A DNA stretch of 64,000 bases from CAYNLK01 sp964398055 (lineage in GTDB: Bacteria; Chloroflexota; Anaerolineae; 4572-78; J111): positions 1 to 64,000 of the forward strand of contig CAYNLK010000018.1 in NCBI GenBank assembly GCA_964398055.1, read 5' to 3'. Each line of letters begins with the position of its first letter. Within the stretch, counting starts at the first letter, position 1. Under the pieces are notes generated by a model. It saw only the letters and a list, made by a program, of their open reading frames with translations, searched no databases and was not told the DNA's origin. Below, in pieces: positions 1 through 8,834 of the stretch. The position numbers and the translations under genes are program-made.

Positions 1-64
1 TGCTTGTGCTCTCATCGCTTTCCGGGCGGCTGGGTTATTCGGATAGGCCCTTAGTACAGGCTTC

Positions 65-2266
65 TTGTTGACCTTTGGCAGTTGGATGTTTTATATGTGG
101 TTTTCCTTTAACCGGGTAGCTGAGTTAGGATGGTTAAACGGCTCTCTATACCCCTACCTGGCTGATAATTTGGCTGTTGGCGACCAAACATCGCGGTGGT
201 TTGCCGGTTTGTTCACGGGCGACAAACTGGGAGAAACAAGTGCGCCAAGAGGTACCGATTCCCTGTTTACGTGGATTTTTGGGCTATTAACCAATATTTT
301 TGGCAGCGGCTGGTTAGCCTGGGGATTTCTAATTTTGTTCAGTCTGGCTTCAGTGGGGTTGATTCGTCAATGGTTTAAGATGAGTCCACAAAAACGGCTC
401 TGGCTTGGGTTATTAATTGCTCATTTGGGTTTATTACTACTTTTTCCTGTTTTGCGGTTTCTGTCTGTTGGACATGCCAACATCAATACTATTGCCGGTC
501 AACATGTAATTTTTCCCACAGGGGCGATCGTTGTCCTGTTGTTGGTTAATGGGTTAAGCGCGTGGCTGACAACTTCACGTTTAACCGCGTTGTTCTGTAT
601 AATGGGGGGGGCCGGTTTATGGCAAAGCCTTGTCTTAATTTCCAATCTCCACACCACCCCTCTGCCTATTCAGGCTGTGCCGTTATCAAAAAATGAACAC
701 ATCGTAACCATATTCGGCGACATAGCCCTCATTGATTATGAGTACAAACTTAACCATCAAGCGTTACTAACAACCTTGTATTGGCGGGCCGAGAATTTTT
801 TGACGGAAGATTTTTATATTGAATTGACCTTACTGGATGATCAAAAGCAACCTCAAGCCCGGTGGTTGGGGCAACCTCTCAATGGACGCTACCCAACTCG
901 GGCCTGGATAAAAGGTGATAGAATTCGTGATACCATCTCATTACCTGTTGGCGGCTTGCCGGCGGGAAATTATCAACTCCAATTACAACTGTTAAATAAT
1001 GCCAAACAAGCCGTAAATCACGTTCCCTTTTCTTTAAGTGACGTCACGTTAGATACACCGCCTCCCCCCTTAATTCTTGAGGATACTATCTCACTGAATG
1101 GGGTAAATATGGGTTACGCTCTCTGGTTACAAGGGCAATCGTTAGAAACATTACCGCTTTATGAAGAACGAGCAACCATTGTTATTGTTACCTCAAAACA
1201 GTTATTTGATAATACTCGCGTAAGTCTGGTTAGTTCAGACGGAAAAGCTTATGAGCCAGTAGATCATACCGGGTTCACTTACAATTTTTTTGTTGAACCA
1301 CGTTTTGCCAGGGGACAATATCGTTTGCGTTTTGAAAGATGGCTCAATGACCAACTTGTGGCAAGAGTGGAAACTGCTGATTTGCTCCAAATCAGAACGG
1401 CAGAAAGGCAATTTGAAATTGGACCGATAGCTCATCCTCTTCAAGCCAATTTTGCTGGACAAGTAGTTTTATTGGGCTACGATTTACCCCAGCGCCGAGT
1501 TAAAACCGGCAGTGAATTACCGGTAACTTTACACTGGCAGGCATTAAAGGCAATTGGGGCCGACCTGATAACTTTCAATCGTCTGATTAATCAAGACCAA
1601 CAAGTTTTTGGGGAGAAAGACCGTCAGGTCCGCGGAGTTTATAGCACTTTGCTCTGGACCCCAGGTGAAATCGTAACCGACCCTTTTTACCTCCAAATTG
1701 ACCCTGATGCGCCCAATGGCATTTATTATCTGGTAGTTGGTCTATATTTACCTGTCGGCCAGTCTGCCGTTTCCTTACCATTGGTTGAGGATGGTAAATT
1801 CACAAATGTTACCAGTGTCAACATCGGACCAATAAAAGTGGGCAAAACCCCTTCCCATTTGATAGTTGACGCGCCGAGTCCGCAGCATAGAGTTGAGCAT
1901 ATTTTAGGAGAAAAACCTAACCTCAAGATTATTGGCTATGATTTGAGTCAATCCTCCCTTACGCTTTACTGGCAACTTATATCACCCCTATCTATTGATT
2001 ACACTACTTTTGTCCACATTCGAAATGAAGCAAATGAAATAATTGTTCAAAAAGATCAGCCTCCCGTTGGCGGAGTTTATCCTACCAGCTTGTGGGATGT
2101 TGGAGAAGTAATAGCTGATAAGATTGTTATATCCTTGCCCCACAATCTGCCCAGTGGAAAATATCGGGTTATTGTAGGGATGTACGATTTCCAAACAGGT
2201 CAGCGACTTAATGTGTCTAATAGCTCAGTAAACGAGATTGAATTGACTACCATTCAAATACCATAG
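65..2266 (+). CDS. C-terminal part of a GT-C (GT39-like) membrane glycosyltransferase, 5'-truncated
   Basis: This 733-codon open frame aligns by eye with the second half of the larger protein at 5053-8037. Hydrophobic segments lie near residues 3-20, 85-108, 113-136, 148-166 and 172-195. Three extracytoplasmic beta-sandwich-like modules follow, near residues 219-330, 464-600 and 623-730. The last two carry the shared pattern YWQ..., YPTSLWxxGE and YxxVVGLY. The part expected to hold the catalytic acidic loop would lie before the window. Upstream in the same frame, bases 2-43 still read as hydrophobic protein, but TAG at 44-46 interrupts it. The true gene therefore starts outside the window and is either broken or carries a sequence error. 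The TTG at 65 is only the first start-like codon after that stop. Base composition is more AT-rich than in neighbouring genes. Confidence 0.6.
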   Translation: MLTFGSWMFYMWFSFNRVAELGWLNGSLYPYLADNLAVGDQTSRWFAGLFTGDKLGETSAPRGTDSLFTWIFGLLTNIFGSGWLAWGFLILFSLASVGLIRQWFKMSPQKRLWLGLLIAHLGLLLLFPVLRFLSVGHANINTIAGQHVIFPTGAIVVLLLVNGLSAWLTTSRLTALFCIMGGAGLWQSLVLISNLHTTPLPIQAVPLSKNEHIVTIFGDIALIDYEYKLNHQALLTTLYWRAENFLTEDFYIELTLLDDQKQPQARWLGQPLNGRYPTRAWIKGDRIRDTISLPVGGLPAGNYQLQLQLLNNAKQAVNHVPFSLSDVTLDTPPPPLILEDTISLNGVNMGYALWLQGQSLETLPLYEERATIVIVTSKQLFDNTRVSLVSSDGKAYEPVDHTGFTYNFFVEPRFARGQYRLRFERWLNDQLVARVETADLLQIRTAERQFEIGPIAHPLQANFAGQVVLLGYDLPQRRVKTGSELPVTLHWQALKAIGADLITFNRLINQDQQVFGEKDRQVRGVYSTLLWTPGEIVTDPFYLQIDPDAPNGIYYLVVGLYLPVGQSAVSLPLVEDGKFTNVTSVNIGPIKVGKTPSHLIVDAPSPQHRVEHILGEKPNLKIIGYDLSQSSLTLYWQLISPLSIDYTTFVHIRNEANEIIVQKDQPPVGGVYPTSLWDVGEVIADKIVISLPHNLPSGKYRVIVGMYDFQTGQRLNVSNSSVNEIELTTIQIP

Positions 2267-2455
2267 ATGCATAGAAAAAGATAGTCTTGGTAGATCCAAT
2301 TTTTGGATTGCGGCGGACAGTCATATTTGCTCGACCTGAATTGTCAAATCCGGACCAAAATGGGGATTTGGCAATCCCTTCTGAGCAAAAATTGGGTCCC
2401 ACTGAGACTATTTTTCATAAACTCGGGTTTGGTGCAGCCTTGATCATTGAAATAG

Positions 2456-4972
2456 ATGACGATGAAATATCGTAAAGAGTTGACACTCTTGACCGGTTAT
2501 ACTCTCTTAACCTTTATTTTAACCTTCCCCGTCATCCTGTCTTTGTCTGGTGAAATTGCCGGCTTCAAGGGCGAAGATAACTTGCAGTGGCGCTGGTTTT
2601 TATGGTGGTTTAAGCACGCTACCCTCACCCTGCAAACCTTCATCGGCCATCTCCCTTTACTATATGCCCCCACCGGTGGCGAGCAGCCCCTCTATTTCAT
2701 CACGGTTCTGGTGCCGGCGTTGGCATTGCCTGTTACCCTGGCAGCCGGGCCGACCATCAGCTTTAACTTGAGTTTTCTACTTTCTTTTATCCTAACCGGT
2801 TACACCACCTACCTGCTGGGTTACTATCTTACCCGCAGCCGGCTGGCCGGATTTGTCACCGGTTTGATTTTTGCCTTCTATCCCGCCCGCTTCGGCTATG
2901 GCACCGGCCTCTTTTTAGGCCAGCTCCATGTCTACTTGTTGCCTCTTTACGTGCTGGGCCTGCTGATGCTGGCCCGTCGGCCTACCATACACCGGGCTGT
3001 TTGGACCGCCGCCGTACTGGCCGGCCTCTGTTTGACCTGGCCCTTACACGTGGCCTATGGCGTGGTGATGTTCACCCTGCCGGTGATGTTGTGGCAGTCT
3101 TACATGTGGCTGCGTCACCCTCCCAACCGAACCAACTTGAAATATTTTGCCCTGGCGTTTGGCCTGGCTTTTGGGCTAATGATCGGTTTTTACCTGCCTT
3201 TGTTGGGCGGCATACTGCGAGGTGAAATGGAACATCTAGGCGATGGCAGCAGCATAGATTTTGCCCTGGACCTGCTGGCTTTTATCTCGCCTTCTAACTA
3301 TCACCCTGTTTTGCAGCCTCTCAACCTGTTGCCAGATTACGCAATCCGGGTGTTACCCGGTCGCAGCGACATCCAGGAAAGATTGGCCTATGTTGGCTTT
3401 ACGGTACTTCTGCTGGCGCTGTTGGGCTTGATTAAATCCTATCGAAAACTGGCCTTGTGGCTAATTGTGGCATTTTTTTCGATTATTTTCTCCTTAGGGC
3501 CGCTGCTCAAGTTTAACGGTAGCCTGTTTCAATTGACCGTAGAAGGTTATGTGGGTTATGTGATATTGCCTTACGCTTTTTTGCATTCAATTTCCGTTTT
3601 AAGCTGGAGTGGCACGCCGGGCCGCTTAACCGTGGCCCTGATGCTGTGCTTGGCAATTATGACCGCGTATGGCATTACTTATCTGTCAACGTATCTAAAA
3701 GCTAAATGGCGGACCGGCGTTGTTGGTGTACTTTGTGGGCTGATTTTATTAGAGTATCTCTCCATTTTTCCATTTCCCACCGAACCGGACTATATTCCCG
3801 ATTTTTACCATCAACTAACGTTGGAAGGAGAGTATACCCCGCAGAAAATCATTGATTTGCCGTTAAGGGGACACCCCGGCTATAACAACTATGCTATGCA
3901 CTACCAAACTGTGCACCGGCAGGCCATTGCCGGCGGCCATTTCATTCGCAAACCGGCCGGTGCTATTGAGATGAGAGACTTTATTCACCAATTGCTGTCC
4001 CCTCCGTTACCGCAAAGCGTTCTTGATTTGCCGGATGAGCACACCCGGCTGGCTTTACTCAACCAATTTGGCTTTACCAAAGTGGTGGCCCGGCTGTGGT
4101 TAGTAACCGACGACGAAGCGACCACCCAACTGGCCTACCTCTCTAACTGGTTAGGCCAGCCCCAGCCGGCCGGCGAAGTTTCTGTTTTTCAAATTCCCCA
4201 GGCCACGGCCTTGCTGCCCGAATTTGTCTACTTGCTCGACGGCAGTGGTTGGCAATTGGACGGTCATCGGCTCCAACTCACTGCTCCAGCTGATTTGTTG
4301 GTTTATGTCAGTGCCGGTCAGCCCCAGCCGGCCACGTTGCAGCTTGGACTATCTGCGTCAAATAATGAGGGACGCCACCTGGCTATTGACCACAATGGCC
4401 GCCCGGCCATTCGCTTCTACCTGTCCAAAGAACCACTCAATTACCATCTCCCTCTCAAATTGCCTCCGGGTATCCATCGCTTGACCTTTCGTCCGCAAGA
4501 GTCCTGCCAGCAGAATTGTACCCCGGTCAGTTTTAGCCGGATTGCCCTGGAGCGGCCAGAGTCCGAGCCTGATACCGTTGTCTTTGACCACCGGCTGACC
4601 TTATTTCATTCTGAGTTGTCTGGTACTACCGCTGCACCCGGACAGCCAATCCTAATCTATTTGTACTGGCAAAGCCAGGAACAGGTGCGTGAGGATTATA
4701 GTGTCTTTGCTCATTTGGTGTCGCCCGACGGCCGGTTAGCGGGGCAGGCCGACTACCTGCTGGGCGGCTGGCATTATTCCACCTCCAACTGGCCTGCCGG
4801 CCATATTGCCGCCTCACCTGTTCTGTTGTTTTTTCCACCGGAGAGTCTTCCCGGCGAATACCAACTGCAGGTGGGACTTTACCGGCCCGATACCGGTGAG
4901 CGGCTGCCGGTAAGCAGCGACGCCGGGCAAAAAGATTTTGTTATCATTTCAAGAATTACGCTTAACCCCTGA
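2456..4972 (+). CDS. Large polytopic membrane protein, GT-C glycosyltransferase-like, with one C-terminal beta module
   Basis: An 838-residue protein with about ten or more hydrophobic segments over roughly residues 10-430, followed by a long soluble C-terminal half. The membrane part resembles GT-C/PTPS-related membrane glycosyltransferases, including a GQLHVYLLPLY-type motif near residue 160. No family-specific catalytic residue can be assigned with certainty. The last 110 residues (from about 735) form one copy of the module shared with the proteins at 65, 5053 and 8835 (IYLYWQ, FAHL, YQLQVGLY). ATG at 2456 is chosen; a second ATG lies two codons later and neither has a strong ribosome site. 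It sits in a same-strand run of surface-glycan genes. The probable role is sugar transfer at the outer face of the membrane; the substrate is unknown. Confidence 0.7.
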   Translation: MTMKYRKELTLLTGYTLLTFILTFPVILSLSGEIAGFKGEDNLQWRWFLWWFKHATLTLQTFIGHLPLLYAPTGGEQPLYFITVLVPALALPVTLAAGPTISFNLSFLLSFILTGYTTYLLGYYLTRSRLAGFVTGLIFAFYPARFGYGTGLFLGQLHVYLLPLYVLGLLMLARRPTIHRAVWTAAVLAGLCLTWPLHVAYGVVMFTLPVMLWQSYMWLRHPPNRTNLKYFALAFGLAFGLMIGFYLPLLGGILRGEMEHLGDGSSIDFALDLLAFISPSNYHPVLQPLNLLPDYAIRVLPGRSDIQERLAYVGFTVLLLALLGLIKSYRKLALWLIVAFFSIIFSLGPLLKFNGSLFQLTVEGYVGYVILPYAFLHSISVLSWSGTPGRLTVALMLCLAIMTAYGITYLSTYLKAKWRTGVVGVLCGLILLEYLSIFPFPTEPDYIPDFYHQLTLEGEYTPQKIIDLPLRGHPGYNNYAMHYQTVHRQAIAGGHFIRKPAGAIEMRDFIHQLLSPPLPQSVLDLPDEHTRLALLNQFGFTKVVARLWLVTDDEATTQLAYLSNWLGQPQPAGEVSVFQIPQATALLPEFVYLLDGSGWQLDGHRLQLTAPADLLVYVSAGQPQPATLQLGLSASNNEGRHLAIDHNGRPAIRFYLSKEPLNYHLPLKLPPGIHRLTFRPQESCQQNCTPVSFSRIALERPESEPDTVVFDHRLTLFHSELSGTTAAPGQPILIYLYWQSQEQVREDYSVFAHLVSPDGRLAGQADYLLGGWHYSTSNWPAGHIAASPVLLFFPPESLPGEYQLQVGLYRPDTGERLPVSSDAGQKDFVIISRITLNP

Positions 4973-5052
4973 TTAACAAGTGGATGGATTACTGCATGAC
5001 TACAATTTTGGGCGGTGTCCTGAGATCACTCTGGCCGGACGGAGCTTGCGTA

Positions 5053-8037
5053 ATGAAATCAGCCGGTAGTTACTACCTTAGGTGCACCGGGTTGGCGTTG
5101 GTGATGCTGCTTTACCTGGGGTTGGTGTTGGCTTTTAGCGCCCAAATTCCCCTCAGCAAAGCTCCGGATGAGTACGCCCATTTTCTGTATGCCCGCTTTC
5201 TGGCCGAGCACGCCCGTCCGCCTATAAACGACCAGGAACGCCGTGAGGCTGGCTACAAATCGGACCAGCCGCCGTTGTATCACGCCCTGGTAGCCCTGGT
5301 AACCTCCGGTATTGATACCTCTCCACCGCCTGCTTTTAAATTCACCTGGGAGCCGGCCGAACGCCAACTCATCGACATTGTGTTGCCCCGCGCCCTGCTG
5401 GTATACACCGAGGATGAAACCTGGCCCTATCAGGGCCTCTTTCTGGCCTGGTTTGCCGGGCGCTGGCTCTCTATTGTGTTTAGCACAATTACGGTAGCGA
5501 TCACCTATCTGGCGGCACTTGATCTTTTTCCGGGACAGCGTTACCTGGCGCTGGCCGCTGCCGGCGCGCTAGCTTTTACCCCGCGCTACATTTTTACCGC
5601 TGCCGTCTTGAACGATGACAATCTAATCGGTCTGTTTATGGCTCTGTTTTTGTGGGGTTTGATAAGGCTGGTCAAATCTCCCCGGCGACAGGGGGCAGGT
5701 TGGTTTATTGGGCTGGGTCTTATTTTGGGGTTGGCCCTCAATACCAAATACAGTGTCCTGCTGGTTCCCCTTGAATTAGCCCTGATTACCGTCTGGCTGG
5801 CTCGCCAACAACCGTACCCCTGGCATTATGGACTAACCCGATTGGCGGCTGCCGGGCTGGCGGCGGCAATGGTCGCCGGAGTCTGGGTTGGTTTTGTAGT
5901 TTGGAACTTTAACCAGATTGATGAGCTTGGCCCGGTGCTGGGCCTGATTAACCCGATTATTGCCGGCGACGCCAGCGATGAAGCCTCAACCTTGATTTCC
6001 GGTTTTATGACCGGCGATCGTCAACTGTTCTCAGAGGTTGACCCCGGTCCGAGTCGGGGCAACTTGTTGGCCTGGAGCCATTTTTTCTTTGAACAGTTTT
6101 GGGATGTACCGGTTTTTGGCAGTCCCCGGCTCTACCCGGCGGGGTTAACGGTACTGCCGGCGTTATTGTTGTGCTGTTTGGCCGGCTGGGGCTGGTGGCG
6201 TTGTCGCCATCAGGCTAAGACCCAGCTCTGGCTGGGGTTGCTCTTACTCCATGTGGTGACCTTTCTCCCCATCCCGTTGCTGCGCTTTGCTATCACCGGT
6301 CAGATTCACGATACCGCTCAGGCCCGACACCTGCTTTTTCCCGCCGGTCCAGCTCTGGCCATTTTATTGGCAGGGGGGACGATGGCTCATTTTCGGCCAA
6401 GATGGCAGCCTGTGGCAGCCTTTATCCCCATAGGTTTTACTTTTGGGCTGACCGTGCTGCACCTGTATTACTACAGCTTTGCCTTTCCGCCCCCATTGCC
6501 TGTGCACAGCAACCCTGCCCTGGCCGATTCGCCCCAAACGCCACTCTCGGTTGGCTTTGATAATGGCCTATTGCTGCGCGGTTTTGACTGGCAGCTTACC
6601 GCCGACCATGTGCTTGCCCTGAGCCTGTATTGGCAAGCCACGGCTCGCCCCGGTGATGACTATCGCACCGAAATAACCCTGTATAATGAAGCCGGGGACC
6701 GTCAATTACGCTGGTTGAGTCACCCGGCCGAAGGCCGTTATCCCACCCGCGCCTGGGACGCCGGCGACTCGGTGCGCGACACGCTGCGCATCCCCCTGAT
6801 CGGGTTGCCCGCCGGAGAATACCGGGTTGGGCTGCGCCTGTTAAACCGGCAAGATGTCCCGCTGTCCGCCGCCGTAGGCGACTCATTGTCGCTAATGTCG
6901 CTCCGACTCGACCCTTCCCCACCGGCGCAGGTTACGCTGTGGCAGGCCGGCCGGCCCGTCCATAATGAGCCAATTTATCGCTACCGGGCTACCATTCCCT
7001 TGACGTTACCGGGCAACCGGTCAGCTCATCTCAGCGGGCCAGATGGTCGGCCATATGCGCCGCTAACTGATGGGCTGTTACAACTCTTTATGGTAGATCA
7101 CACCTGGCCCTCCGGCGCGTACCGGGTGCAGGTTGATGGCCTGGACACTGGCCTGCAACTTTGGGTTGAAAACTTTAAGTGGACTTTTACCCCGCCGGAG
7201 ATGTCGCATATAGTCAACGCCAATTTCAACAACGAAATTATGCTGTTGGGGTACAACCTGCCCCTGCGCCGCATCGAGCCGGGTGACGGCGTGCCGCTGG
7301 TGCTCTACTGGCAGAGTTTGCGCCATGTACCAAAGAGTTATATCATATTTGACCGCCTGTTAGATGCTAACCGGCAACCATGGGGAGGTTATGATCGGTT
7401 GCCCAAAGAAACCTACCCTACCCACCTCTGGGTTCCCGGTGAGGTGGTCGCTGATGGCTTTGCCGTGCCGGTTGACCCGGCTGCGCCAAATGGTATTTAC
7501 GACATTGTGGTGGGCTTATACGATCAGGCCGATCCGGCAGCGCAATCCCTGCCGTTGGTGCAAAATGGTCAACTTCTTGAGGAAACCAGTGTGCGGATAG
7601 GGCCAATAAAAATAGGCGGCCCACCACCAGATGTTATGGTTACCCATCTCAATGTGGAGAACCTCAGCAACGTTGATTTTGGTGAAACTTTTCGGCTGGT
7701 GGGGTATAACTTAACTCGCAGTGAACAAAGGGTATTGCTTGAGCTTTTCTGGCAAAGCCTGGCTCAAACGCCGGTGGATTATACCACCTTTGTTCATATG
7801 CTCAACAAATCTAACCAGATTGTGGCCCAGTCTGACCGCCCACCAGGTAACGGCCAATACCCCACCAGCTTGTGGGATGTTGGAGAAATAATTGTTAACC
7901 CAATTGACATTTCCTGGGCCAATGTGCCGGACGGCAGCTATCGGTTGGTAGTGGGGCTGTATAATCCTTCCGACGGAGTACGGTTAAGCACTTCTGAGGG
8001 GCAAAATAGCGTACTGCTACAAATAATTAAAAAATAA
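5053..8037 (+). CDS. GT39-like (ArnT/PMT-type) membrane glycosyltransferase with three C-terminal beta modules
   Basis: The first hydrophobic segment is followed by a KAPDEYAH motif (Asp-Glu about 40 residues from this start) and SDQPPLYH. This is the arrangement of lipid-phosphate-sugar-dependent GT-C glycosyltransferases of the ArnT/PMT type, where the acidic pair after TM1 is catalytic. About ten more membrane segments follow. Three repeated soluble modules then start at about 504, 729 and 880. ATG 5053 is preferred over ATG 4984 or 4999 because GGAG lies 8 nt upstream and the hydrophobic segment follows at once. The gene lies between another GT-C gene and a GT2 gene that could make its lipid-linked sugar donor. 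It probably glycosylates a surface polymer, lipid or protein. Confidence 0.8.
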   Translation: MKSAGSYYLRCTGLALVMLLYLGLVLAFSAQIPLSKAPDEYAHFLYARFLAEHARPPINDQERREAGYKSDQPPLYHALVALVTSGIDTSPPPAFKFTWEPAERQLIDIVLPRALLVYTEDETWPYQGLFLAWFAGRWLSIVFSTITVAITYLAALDLFPGQRYLALAAAGALAFTPRYIFTAAVLNDDNLIGLFMALFLWGLIRLVKSPRRQGAGWFIGLGLILGLALNTKYSVLLVPLELALITVWLARQQPYPWHYGLTRLAAAGLAAAMVAGVWVGFVVWNFNQIDELGPVLGLINPIIAGDASDEASTLISGFMTGDRQLFSEVDPGPSRGNLLAWSHFFFEQFWDVPVFGSPRLYPAGLTVLPALLLCCLAGWGWWRCRHQAKTQLWLGLLLLHVVTFLPIPLLRFAITGQIHDTAQARHLLFPAGPALAILLAGGTMAHFRPRWQPVAAFIPIGFTFGLTVLHLYYYSFAFPPPLPVHSNPALADSPQTPLSVGFDNGLLLRGFDWQLTADHVLALSLYWQATARPGDDYRTEITLYNEAGDRQLRWLSHPAEGRYPTRAWDAGDSVRDTLRIPLIGLPAGEYRVGLRLLNRQDVPLSAAVGDSLSLMSLRLDPSPPAQVTLWQAGRPVHNEPIYRYRATIPLTLPGNRSAHLSGPDGRPYAPLTDGLLQLFMVDHTWPSGAYRVQVDGLDTGLQLWVENFKWTFTPPEMSHIVNANFNNEIMLLGYNLPLRRIEPGDGVPLVLYWQSLRHVPKSYIIFDRLLDANRQPWGGYDRLPKETYPTHLWVPGEVVADGFAVPVDPAAPNGIYDIVVGLYDQADPAAQSLPLVQNGQLLEETSVRIGPIKIGGPPPDVMVTHLNVENLSNVDFGETFRLVGYNLTRSEQRVLLELFWQSLAQTPVDYTTFVHMLNKSNQIVAQSDRPPGNGQYPTSLWDVGEIIVNPIDISWANVPDGSYRLVVGLYNPSDGVRLSTSEGQNSVLLQIIKK

Positions 8038-8055
8038 TCTGAGAGACAAGTTAGC

Positions 8056-8814
8056 ATGAAGCTTTCCGTAATTATTCCGGTCTATAATGAAGAAGCCACC
8101 ATTGACGAAGTTATAGATAAGGTGCGCATGGTTGAATTGCCCACCGAAAAAGAGATTATTGTGGTAGATGACGGTTCAACTGACAGCACCGCCCAAATTC
8201 TGGGACGCCGTCAGAATGATGTCACCTTCGCGCATTTTTCGCGTGTCAATTTTGGCAAGGGTGCAGCTATTCGGGTGGGCCTTACTTATGTTACCGGCGA
8301 TGTAGTGATTATTCAAGATGGTGATTTAGAGCTTGATCCGGAAGAGTACAAATTGTTGCTCAGACCAATTATGGATGGTCAGGCCAACGTAGTCTACGGC
8401 TCTCGCTTTTTAAAGCATAACCCCAACATCCCGCGCCGCACCGTGTTGGCCAATAAATTTTTAACCTGGTTTACCAACGCGCTGTACGGCGCCAGCCTCA
8501 CCGATATGGAGACCGCTTACAAAGCTTTCCGTTCAGAGATTATCAAAAGTCTCAAGCTCAAGTGCCACCGTTTTGAGTTTGAACCGGAAATCACTGCCAA
8601 GCTGTTGTTAAATGGTCACCAGATCACGGAAGTCCCCATCTCATACAACCCGCGTACGGGCGAAGAAGGCAAAAAAATTAACTGGCGCGATGGCCTAACG
8701 GCCATTAAAACGTTATTAAAATATCGTCTGGTAGGGCAGTACAGCCGGACGGCTCCCAACTTAAAAACCCCGGCTCATAATATGTCTGTTAGCAATGAGA
8801 CTCGTTCCAGGTAA
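8056..8814 (+). CDS. Family 2 glycosyltransferase, polyprenyl/dolichyl-phosphate sugar synthase type
   Basis: A 252-residue GT-A protein. The N-terminus reads as the classic GT2 start (SVIIPVYNEE), with VVDDGSTDST near residue 40 and a metal-binding DGD near residues 88-90. The length and the lack of long C-terminal membrane segments match dolichyl-phosphate mannose/glucose synthase-like enzymes, which transfer a nucleotide-sugar residue to polyprenyl phosphate at the cytoplasmic face. It lies 18 bp after the GT39-like gene and 20 bp before another, suggesting cotranscription. The likely role is to supply the lipid-linked sugar used by those two membrane enzymes. The sugar cannot be read from sequence. 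Confidence 0.88.
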   Translation: MKLSVIIPVYNEEATIDEVIDKVRMVELPTEKEIIVVDDGSTDSTAQILGRRQNDVTFAHFSRVNFGKGAAIRVGLTYVTGDVVIIQDGDLELDPEEYKLLLRPIMDGQANVVYGSRFLKHNPNIPRRTVLANKFLTWFTNALYGASLTDMETAYKAFRSEIIKSLKLKCHRFEFEPEITAKLLLNGHQITEVPISYNPRTGEEGKKINWRDGLTAIKTLLKYRLVGQYSRTAPNLKTPAHNMSVSNETRSR

Positions 8815-8834
8815 CCGCAGCCGAGTAATTTGCG

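Noticed and set aside
2287..2475. Short open frame of 62 codons after the first gene
   Set aside because: TTG start, no ribosome site, no recognisable motif, composition like intergenic DNA and overlap with the next gene start.
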